From Candidatus Zhuqueibacterota bacterium RBG_16_48_16 (lineage in GTDB: Bacteria > Zhuqueibacterota > Zhuqueibacteria > Residuimicrobiales > Sediminimicrobiaceae), in the NCBI GenBank assembly GCA_001771235.1, contig METF01000100.1:13571-21387 (forward strand): DNA of 7,817 nt. Direction: 5' to 3'. Every line of letters starts with the position of its first letter. Position 1 is the first letter of the stretch. Below, one piece after another: positions 1-5,221 of this stretch. The notes beneath the pieces are model-generated. The model had not been told where the DNA came from. It did no database searches and saw only the letters and a program-made list of their open reading frames with translations. Position numbers and translations under genes: made by a program.

Positions 1-578
1 AGTATAAAGAAGGAAGAGGCGTCCCCAATTTGATAGCCGTGCACCAAAACGCCTCCGGCAAGGCCAGAGAGATTGCCCTGGCTTATTCCAAAGGAATTGG
101 CGGGACGCGCGCCGGCGTCATCGAAACCACCTTTAAAGAAGAAACCGAAACAGACCTGTTTGGCGAGCAGGCGGTCTTGTGCGGCGGCGTTCACGAGCTG
201 ATCCTGGCCGGTTTCGAAACCCTGGTGGAAGCAGGCTACCAGCCGGAAATTGCTTACTTTGAGTGCCTGCACGAGCTCAAGCTCATCGTCGATCTCATCT
301 ATGAAGACGGCCTTTCGGGCATGTATTATTCGGTGAGCGATACCGCGGAATATGGCGGCCTGACTCGCGGGCCGCTGGTCATCGGTGAGGCATCACGAGC
401 GGCGATGAAAAAACTTCTCAAGGACGTTCAATCCGGCGCTTTTGCCACGGAATGGATCCTTGAAAACCAGGCAAAGGGAGCGAAATTCCAGTTGCTACGC
501 AAGATGCTACAAAGCCACCGGATCGAATCGGTCGGCAAAAATCTGCGAAGTATGATGTCCTGGATAAAAAAACAATGA
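1..578 (+). CDS. ilvC: Ketol-acid reductoisomerase, C-terminal part (5' end outside window)
   Basis: IlvC converts acetolactate or acetohydroxybutyrate to the dihydroxy acid with NADPH and Mg2+, in valine, leucine and isoleucine synthesis in the cytoplasm. The open frame enters from the left edge (first full codon at 3) and gives 191 residues. The end of the Rossmann domain is followed by the all-helical knotted domain. Visible family signatures are VPNLIAVHQNASGKA, ETDLFGEQAVLCGG (metal-binding Asp51 and Glu55 of the fragment), ECLHELKLIVDLIYEDG (Glu87, Glu91) and SDTAEYGGLTRGP (substrate Ser112). The C-terminus stops soon after LRSMMSWIKKQ, as in the short class I form of about 330 residues, so roughly 140 N-terminal residues lie outside. 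The TTG at 30 is internal to the protein and is not its start. The stop codon overlaps the SD of leuA 9 bp downstream, so the two genes are almost certainly co-transcribed. The identification is very secure. Confidence 0.97.
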   Translation, partial: YKEGRGVPNLIAVHQNASGKAREIALAYSKGIGGTRAGVIETTFKEETETDLFGEQAVLCGGVHELILAGFETLVEAGYQPEIAYFECLHELKLIVDLIYEDGLSGMYYSVSDTAEYGGLTRGPLVIGEASRAAMKKLLKDVQSGAFATEWILENQAKGAKFQLLRKMLQSHRIESVGKNLRSMMSWIKKQ

Positions 579-580
579 GG
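577..580 (+). promoter_or_regulatory. Ribosome binding site of leuA, overlapping the ilvC stop
   Basis: GAGG lies over the TGA stop of ilvC and 7 nt before the leuA ATG at 588. The overlap makes translational coupling of ilvC and leuA plausible and supports the chosen leuA start. Confidence 0.7.
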
Positions 581-587
581 TCCAATC

Positions 588-2138
588 ATGGATAATGACA
601 AAATCATCGTGTTCGATACGACTTTACGAGACGGGGAACAATCGCCGGGCGCCAGCCTGGACGTGGCCGATAAGGTGACGATTGCCAAGCAACTGGCTCG
701 CCTGAACGTCGACGTGATCGAAGCGGGATTTCCCGTCTCTTCGAAAGCCCAGTTCGATGCCACAAAAATCATCTCCACAGAAGTAAAGGGGCCGATTATC
801 GCCGGCCTTGCCCGCTGTATCGAAGGGGATATCGATGCCGCGGCCGAAGCTTTGAAAAAAGCGGAGCGGCCTCGTATTCACACATTTGTGGCCACATCGA
901 AAATTCATTTGGAAAAGAAATTCCGCAAGTCCGAGGAGGAAATCCTTGAAATGGCCGTAGCCGGCGTCAAGAGAGCAAAGAGCTATTTTGACGATATCGA
1001 ATTCTCGCCGGAAGACTCGGCGCGTACCGGTAAAGATTTCCTGTTCCGCATCATCGAGGCCGCAATCAACGCCGGCGCAACGACGATCAATATCCCGGAC
1101 ACTGTGGGCTACTCCAATCCCGATGAGTTCGGCAGCTTGATCAAAGAAATTTTTAACAAAGTACCCAACATCGACAGGGCCATCTTGAGCGTCCATTGCC
1201 ACAACGACCTCGGCCTGGCCGTAGCCAACACTCTGTCCGCTGTCATCAACGGCGCGCAGCAGGTGGAGGTAACGATAAACGGCGTCGGTGAGCGGGCCGG
1301 TAATGCCTCGCTGGAGGAAGTGGTTATGGCTCTTAAAACCAGGCACAACTTTTATGGAAAATGTATCGGTATCAATACAAGAGAGATCGTCCCAACCAGT
1401 CGGCTGGTCAGTAATTTGATGGGAATGCCGGTGCAGCCCAATAAGGCTATCGTTGGAGCCAATGCCTTTGCCCATGAAGCGGGGATTCACCAGGACGCCG
1501 TGCTCAAAGATGCCAGCACTTATGAAATTATGACGCCGGAAGAAGTCGGGCTGGAGTCGAACCGGATCATCCTCGGCCGCCATTCCGGACGCCATGGTTT
1601 GCAGCAGCGGCTGGCCGAGCTCGGCTACAAACTGGGCAAGGAGGAAATCAACCGCATTTACGAGCGCTTTAATGAAATCGCCGATAAGAAAAAAGAGGTG
1701 TTTGACGAAGACCTCATCGCCCTTGTCGGTGACGAAACAGCCGATTACAGCGAGGCCTACGAGCTGGAGTACTTTCATATTTTGAGCGGCAATAAAACCG
1801 TACCCACCGCCACAGTCGGCCTCAGGCGTGGAGACCGCTCTTTTCAGGAAGCCGCTGTCGGCGATGGCCCGGTGGATGCGGCCTGTAAGGCGGTGGACAA
1901 GATCACCGGGCTGTCCGTCGCGCTGGCTGACTATTCCCTGCGCGGCGTAACCGGCGGCAAAAATGCCGTTGGCGAGGTGGTCGTGCGCATCACTGACAAC
2001 GGCCAAAAATACCTCGGTCGCGGCGCCAGCACCGACGTGATCGAAGCGAGTATTCGCGCTTATCTTCATGCTGTCAACCGGCTGATCAGCGCGAAAGAGA
2101 AACAACTTCAAAGTAAAGTGGAAAAGGCACAGCTTTAG
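588..2138 (+). CDS. leuA: 2-isopropylmalate synthase
   Basis: LeuA condenses acetyl-CoA with 2-oxoisovalerate to 2-isopropylmalate, the committed step of leucine synthesis. The 516-residue protein has the normal length and order of the family. The TIM-barrel catalytic domain (about 1-270) carries FDTTLRDGEQSPGASL with catalytic Arg14 and metal ligand Asp15, the metal-binding HCHND (His203, His205), and NGVGERAGNASLEE (Asn239). A linker region contains AFAHEAGIHQD (His296, His301). The C-terminal allosteric LeuA dimer domain (about 380-500) ends with RGASTDVIEASIRAYLHAVN, and in this family binds leucine for feedback inhibition. The ATG has a GAGG SD at 7 nt. The LeuA reading, rather than CimA or homocitrate synthase, rests on the GEQSPG motif, the HCHND motif and the overall resemblance to E. 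coli-type LeuA. The last two codons and the stop lie inside a remnant of the downstream palindromic repeat, so the tail after about residue 500 may have been reshaped by that element. No leuCD follows directly. Confidence 0.96.
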   Translation: MDNDKIIVFDTTLRDGEQSPGASLDVADKVTIAKQLARLNVDVIEAGFPVSSKAQFDATKIISTEVKGPIIAGLARCIEGDIDAAAEALKKAERPRIHTFVATSKIHLEKKFRKSEEEILEMAVAGVKRAKSYFDDIEFSPEDSARTGKDFLFRIIEAAINAGATTINIPDTVGYSNPDEFGSLIKEIFNKVPNIDRAILSVHCHNDLGLAVANTLSAVINGAQQVEVTINGVGERAGNASLEEVVMALKTRHNFYGKCIGINTREIVPTSRLVSNLMGMPVQPNKAIVGANAFAHEAGIHQDAVLKDASTYEIMTPEEVGLESNRIILGRHSGRHGLQQRLAELGYKLGKEEINRIYERFNEIADKKKEVFDEDLIALVGDETADYSEAYELEYFHILSGNKTVPTATVGLRRGDRSFQEAAVGDGPVDAACKAVDKITGLSVALADYSLRGVTGGKNAVGEVVVRITDNGQKYLGRGASTDVIEASIRAYLHAVNRLISAKEKQLQSKVEKAQL

Positions 2139-2142
2139 GCTG
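2130..2142 (+). repeat. Degenerate REP-like palindrome remnant over the leuA stop
   Basis: The bases CAGCTTTAGGCTG resemble the intact palindrome CAGCCTTCAGGCTG at 2209-2222, with one base missing and one changed. No GTAG foot precedes it. It covers the last two leuA codons and the TAG stop. It is the first half of the upstream copy of the 80-bp-period duplication. Confidence 0.55.
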
Positions 2143-2177
2143 GTATTATCAAGCTAAAGCTTGAACTACAAACAGAA
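2133..2177. repeat. 45-bp direct repeat, copy 1
   Basis: This copy matches 2213-2257 at 43 of 45 positions; the differences are 2136/2216 (T/C) and 2143/2223 (G/A). Start-to-start distance is 80 bp. Each copy holds the right half of one palindrome, a TATTAT linker, a complete second palindrome and the tail GAACTACAAACAGAA. Copy 1 overlaps the leuA stop. Confidence 0.9.
2150..2173 (-). repeat. REP-like palindrome 1 (minus orientation)
   Basis: A 6-bp stem CAAGCT/AGCTTG (2150-2155 and 2158-2163) with a 2-base loop is followed by AACTACAAAC. Read on the minus strand this is GTTTGTAGTT plus hairpin, so a GTAG tetranucleotide stands at the 5' foot. That is the known signature of REP elements handled by TnpA-REP/RAYT transposases. 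The sequence is identical to palindrome 3 at 2230-2253. Confidence 0.65.
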
Positions 2178-2198
2178 GTCGAGTTTGGGAAAAAGCAA

Positions 2199-2222
2199 GT
2201 TCGTAGTCCAGCCTTCAGGCTG
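2199..2222 (+). repeat. REP-like palindrome 2 (plus orientation)
   Basis: The foot GTTCGTAGTC (GTAG at 2203-2206) is followed by the 6-bp stem CAGCCT/AGGCTG (2209-2214 and 2217-2222) with a 2-base loop. It has the same architecture as palindromes 1 and 3 but the opposite orientation and a different stem sequence. With palindrome 3 it makes an inverted pair whose outer arms (2199-2207 and 2245-2253) can pair at 8 of 9 positions. That is a REPIN-like, three-way-junction fold. Confidence 0.65.
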
Positions 2223-2257
2223 ATATTATCAAGCTAAAGCTTGAACTACAAACAGAA
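2213..2257. repeat. 45-bp direct repeat, copy 2
   Basis: Second copy of the repeat at 2133-2177, with two mismatches. It ends 16 bp before the leuB GTG, so the leuB SD sits immediately next to it. Confidence 0.9.
2230..2253 (-). repeat. REP-like palindrome 3 (minus orientation)
   Basis: An exact copy of palindrome 1: stem CAAGCT/AGCTTG (2230-2235 and 2238-2243) followed by AACTACAAAC. It gives GTAG at the hairpin foot on the minus strand. A TTG inside it (2241) opens the leuB frame but is not a credible start. Confidence 0.65.
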
Positions 2258-2262
2258 TGAGA

Positions 2263-2268
2263 AAGGGA
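2263..2268 (+). promoter_or_regulatory. Probable ribosome binding site of leuB
   Basis: AAGGGA lies 5 nt before the GTG at 2274. The match to the SD consensus is modest, but it is the only candidate near a start that gives the standard LeuB N-terminus. It favours GTG 2274 over the TTG at 2241, which lies inside the palindromic repeat. Confidence 0.55.
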
Positions 2269-2273
2269 AAACC

Positions 2274-3338
2274 GTGAACAAAAAATCGTACAACATCGCC
2301 GTTCTTCCGGGAGACGGCACCGGCCCCGAGGTTGTCCGCGAAGGAGTAAAAGTTTTGGACGCTGCTGCCAGCAAGTATGGATTCACGCTCAACTACACCC
2401 ATTATGATTTCGGGGGTGCCAGGTACCTGGCGACGGGCGAAGTCCTGCCGGACTCGGCGATTGAAGAATTGAAAAAACTCGATGCCATATTTCTTGGCGC
2501 CATCGGCCACCCGGAGGTCAAGCCGGGAATACTGGAAAAAGGCATCCTCCTTCGACTCCGATTCGAGCTCGATCAATACATCAACCTGCGCCCGGTCAAG
2601 CTCTACCCGGGCGTGGAGACGCCGCTAAAAGGCAAAGGTCCACAGGACATCGACTATGTCGTCGTCCGGGAAAATACCGGCGGCTTGTACACCGGCGTCG
2701 GTGGGTTTTCCATGAAAGGAACGGAGCATGAAATCGCCGTTCAGAGCATGGTTTATTCACGACACCAGGTGGAACGTTGCTTGCGCTACGCCTTTGAATA
2801 CACGCGAAAACGCAACAAGACAAAGACGCTGGCCCTGTGCGGCAAGACCAATGTGCTGACTTATGTCTATGATCTGTGGGAACGGGCTTTTCATGAAATC
2901 GGCCAAAAGGATTACCCCGACATCAAGCGGGAGTATTACCATGTCGACGCCACCTGCATGTGGATGGTCAAGAATCCCGAATGGTTCGACGTGATCGTCA
3001 CCGGCAATATGTTCGGCGACATCATCACCGATTTGGGCGCCATTACGCAAGGCGGTATGGGCATTGCCGCGGGTGGAAACATCAACCCGGACGGCGTCAG
3101 CATGTTCGAGCCCATCGGCGGTTCTGCGCCAAAGTACACCGGCAAGAACGTCATCAATCCCCTGGCTTCAATATGCTGCGGCAGCATGATGCTGCAACAT
3201 TTGGGAGAAGAAAAAGCTGCCGACGCCATCGAAAAGGCGGTCATGGACGTCACCGCCACAAAACTCAAAAGCCTCGGCGCCGGCAAGATGGGTTATTCGA
3301 CCACCGAAGTGGGCGACCTGGTGGCGGAGCGAGTGTAA
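2274..3338 (+). CDS. leuB: 3-isopropylmalate dehydrogenase (IPMDH) family
   Basis: LeuB oxidatively decarboxylates 3-isopropylmalate to 2-oxoisocaproate; the same enzyme normally oxidises 3-methylmalate in the citramalate route. The protein is 354 residues, normal for the family, with N-terminus NIAVLPGDGTGPEVV. Substrate arginines are seen in LLRLRFELDQYINLRP (Arg94, Arg96, Arg106) and RENTGGLY (Arg132, catalytic Tyr139). Lys191 lies in GKTNVL, and the metal aspartates are Asp225 (HVDAT) and Asp249/Asp253 (MFGDIITDLG). The LLRLR loop fits IPMDH and not isocitrate dehydrogenase. Oddly, the cofactor loop reads GGSAPKYTGKNVINP, with Lys287-Tyr288 where NAD-type IPMDH usually has Asp-Ile; Lys-Tyr is the pair of NADP-dependent isocitrate dehydrogenase. 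The start is GTG with AAGGGA 5 nt upstream. It lies between leuA and cimA and is expected to serve both pathways. A tartrate or methylmalate dehydrogenase paralogue is the main alternative. Confidence 0.88.
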   Translation: MNKKSYNIAVLPGDGTGPEVVREGVKVLDAAASKYGFTLNYTHYDFGGARYLATGEVLPDSAIEELKKLDAIFLGAIGHPEVKPGILEKGILLRLRFELDQYINLRPVKLYPGVETPLKGKGPQDIDYVVVRENTGGLYTGVGGFSMKGTEHEIAVQSMVYSRHQVERCLRYAFEYTRKRNKTKTLALCGKTNVLTYVYDLWERAFHEIGQKDYPDIKREYYHVDATCMWMVKNPEWFDVIVTGNMFGDIITDLGAITQGGMGIAAGGNINPDGVSMFEPIGGSAPKYTGKNVINPLASICCGSMMLQHLGEEKAADAIEKAVMDVTATKLKSLGAGKMGYSTTEVGDLVAERV

Positions 3339-3377
3339 CGGATTGAAGTGTTTAGCCAAATAGAGTAAGTCGAGGTG

Positions 3378-3515
3378 AAATTCCAAATGTCAAGCAGCCA
3401 AATCTCAAAAAAGCCCAAAATTCGAATGACCAATAACCAAAGCAAATGAATTGGATATGTTTGGATTTTCGAATTTTGCTCATTGGAATTTATTGGCAAT
3501 TTGGAACTTTGGGAG
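3378..3515. repeat. AT-rich imperfect inverted repeat (CCAAAT/ATTTGG family)
   Basis: The left half is rich in CCAAA/AAATTCC and the right half in TTTGG/GGAATTT. The best paired arms are CAAAATTCGAA at 3416-3426 with TTCGAATTTTG at 3468-3478 (11 bp, 41-nt spacer). Shorter pairs are AAATTCCAA (3378-3386) with TTGGAATTT (3483-3491) and CCAAT (3430-3434) with ATTGG (3450-3454). The arms are not fully collinear, so this is a patchy palindrome and not one clean stem. Base composition clearly differs from the flanking genes. It looks like a non-coding dispersed repeat, but only one copy is visible here. Confidence 0.5.
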
Positions 3516-3538
3516 TTGGTTTTTTACCTGCACTTCAC

Positions 3539-3568
3539 TTGACCAAACAGTTACGACGTATTTATGAC
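3539..3568 (+). promoter_or_regulatory. Possible sigma70-type promoter before cimA
   Basis: TTGACC (3539-3544, 5 of 6 to the -35 consensus) is followed after 18 nt by TATGAC (3563-3568, 4 of 6 to the -10 consensus), about 30 nt before the cimA ATG. The position just after the repeat and before a gene cluster without further gaps makes a transcription start here reasonable. The -10 match is weak, and AT-rich sequence produces such matches by chance. Confidence 0.25.
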
Positions 3569-3585
3569 AATTATAAAACCACCGC

Positions 3586-3590
3586 GGAGG
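3586..3590 (+). promoter_or_regulatory. Ribosome binding site of cimA, decides the start
   Basis: GGAGG lies 8 nt before the ATG at 3599, a near-ideal SD. It fixes the start of cimA at 3599. The frame-extending ATG at 3446 would add 51 residues encoded by the AT-rich repeat. Confidence 0.85.
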
Positions 3591-3598
3591 TACAAAAA

Positions 3599-5221
3599 AT
3601 GCCGCTAGAACTTTCTCTATATGATACAACATTGAGGGACGGCTCTCAAAGCGAAGGCATATCGCTATCCTCTCTGGACAAAATCAAAATCGCCAAACGC
3701 CTCGATGAATTCGGCATGGACTATATCGAAGGTGGGTGGCCCGGCTCCAACCCCAAGGACATGGAGTTCTTTGCCTGCGCCAAAGACATCGACTGGCGGC
3801 AGGCAAAAATTGCGGCATTTGGCAGTACCAGACGTGTCAAAGCCAAAGTCGAAGAAGACACCAACATCAGGCTTTTGCTCGAAGCGCAAACACCGGTCGT
3901 CACGATTTTCGGCAAGACCTGGGATTTGCACGTCACCGAAGGCTTGAGGGCGACCCTGGAGCAGAATCTCGACATCATTCGCGACTCGATTGCCTATCTT
4001 AAAGAGCATGGCAAGGAAGTCATTTACGACGCCGAGCACTTTTTCGATGGCTACAGTGCGAACGCGCAGTATGCCCTTGAAACGCTTTACGTGGCGCAGG
4101 AGGCCGGTGCTGACTGCATCGTTCTCTGTGATACCAATGGTGGAACATTGACCTCGCGGCTTTCGCACATCATCCGCGAAGTATTGAAAAATTCATTTCA
4201 CGTGCCCTTTGGCATTCACGCCCACAACGACAGCGACCTGGCTGTGGCCAATTCCATCGCGGCCATCGAGCTTGGATTGATGCACGTTCAGGGCACTGTG
4301 AACGGTTATGGTGAGCGCTGCGGCAATGCGAATTTGTGCCCGATCATCGCCAATGCCGCTTTGAAAATGGACGATGTGACGGTCAGGCCAAAAGTAACGC
4401 TTGCTGAGCTGACCAACCTTTCGCGATACGTCAGCGAGATGGCCAACCTGCCTCATCGCGAAGAAATGGCTTATGTCGGCAAGAGCGCTTTTGCCCACAA
4501 GGGCGGCATCCACGTGAGCGCCATCCGGCGCAATCGCCGTACCTACGAACACATCGATCCGGCGCTGGTTGGCAATCACCAGCGCGTGCTCATTTCGGAT
4601 CAATCGGGCCAAAGCAGTGTTTTGCAAAAAGCCGAGGAGATGGGTTTGGACATCTCTAGCGAAAAGGGCGAGGTGGTCAAGATCGTCGATCACCTGAAGA
4701 CCCTCGAACACCTGGGCTACCAATTCGAAGGGGCGGATGGCTCTTTTGAGGTGATGGTCAAGAAAACCATCGGCCAGTACAAGCCTTTCTTCTCCCTCGA
4801 AGGTGCCAAGGTCATTGTGGACAAGCGCGAGCATGATTCCATCTACTCCGAGGCCGTCCTGAAAATTAAAGTCGGCGACGTAATGGAGCATACGGCCGCG
4901 GACGGTCACGGCCCGGTCGAGGCGCTGGACAAGGCGCTGCGCAAGGCGCTGGAACAATTCTATCCTTCGCTAAAGAAGCTGCGTTTGGTCGACTATAAAG
5001 TGCGCGTGTTGAACAGCGAGGAAGGCACGACGGCCAAAGTGCGCGTCTACATCGAATCCGCCGATGAGGACGGCACCTGGGGCACGGTCGGCGTTTCCGA
5101 CAATATCATCGAGGCGAGCTGGCAGGCACTGGTCGACAGCATATCGTACAAACTGATGAAAGACAATAAAAACGGTGAAAATAAATCCAGCCGGCTCGAT
5201 AACCACGCCCAGGGGCTATAA
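3599..5221 (+). CDS. cimA: (R)-citramalate synthase
   Basis: CimA condenses pyruvate and acetyl-CoA to (R)-citramalate, which is taken on to 2-oxobutanoate, giving isoleucine without threonine deaminase. The protein is 540 residues. The catalytic TIM barrel starts with LYDTTLRDGSQSEGISLS (Arg13, metal Asp14). It continues with YIEGGWPGSNPKD (43-54), which is characteristic of this CimA branch and not of LeuA, then metal-binding HAHND (His207, His209) and NGYGERCGNANL (Asn243), and then AFAHKGGIHVSA (His300, His305). The C-terminal regulatory domain (about 395-520) ends with VSDNIIEASWQALVDSISYKL. The start is ATG 3599 with GGAGG at 8 nt; the upstream in-frame ATG at 3446 lies in non-coding repeat. 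The last 16 or so residues (NGENKSSRLDNHAQGL) are polar and lie in the overlap with argJ, so they are probably not conserved. Homocitrate synthase is a remote alternative. Confidence 0.94.
   Translation: MPLELSLYDTTLRDGSQSEGISLSSLDKIKIAKRLDEFGMDYIEGGWPGSNPKDMEFFACAKDIDWRQAKIAAFGSTRRVKAKVEEDTNIRLLLEAQTPVVTIFGKTWDLHVTEGLRATLEQNLDIIRDSIAYLKEHGKEVIYDAEHFFDGYSANAQYALETLYVAQEAGADCIVLCDTNGGTLTSRLSHIIREVLKNSFHVPFGIHAHNDSDLAVANSIAAIELGLMHVQGTVNGYGERCGNANLCPIIANAALKMDDVTVRPKVTLAELTNLSRYVSEMANLPHREEMAYVGKSAFAHKGGIHVSAIRRNRRTYEHIDPALVGNHQRVLISDQSGQSSVLQKAEEMGLDISSEKGEVVKIVDHLKTLEHLGYQFEGADGSFEVMVKKTIGQYKPFFSLEGAKVIVDKREHDSIYSEAVLKIKVGDVMEHTAADGHGPVEALDKALRKALEQFYPSLKKLRLVDYKVRVLNSEEGTTAKVRVYIESADEDGTWGTVGVSDNIIEASWQALVDSISYKLMKDNKNGENKSSRLDNHAQGL

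Noticed and set aside
624..2111. Long open frame of 495 codons on the minus strand opposite leuA
   Set aside because: leuA is a full-length, motif-complete gene in the opposite strand. The antisense translation has no recognisable domain and is a codon-bias shadow.
2144..2149. TATTAT in both direct-repeat copies (also 2224-2229) as a -10 promoter box
   Set aside because: No -35-like hexamer is found at 16-18 nt upstream of either copy; the box is simply the linker between the two palindromes.
2199..2253. Palindromes as a rho-independent terminator after leuA
   Set aside because: The stems are only 6 bp with 2-base loops and no T-run follows on either strand, so they do not look like an intrinsic terminator.
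2130..2257. CRISPR array
   Set aside because: There are only two direct copies, the unit is itself a pair of palindromes, the copies reach into a coding end, and there are no cas genes in the window.
2241..2273. TTG start for leuB, 11 codons upstream of the chosen GTG
   Set aside because: It lies inside the palindromic repeat and has no SD. The GTG at 2274 has AAGGGA in place and gives the standard family N-terminus.
3446..3598. ATG start for cimA giving a 51-residue N-terminal extension
   Set aside because: The extension is encoded by AT-rich repeat, is not part of CimA, and an excellent SD (GGAGG) precedes the ATG at 3599.
4193..4957. Minus-strand open frame of 254 codons opposite cimA
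   Set aside because: It lies wholly within conserved cimA catalytic and regulatory domains and shows no family motif or start signal.
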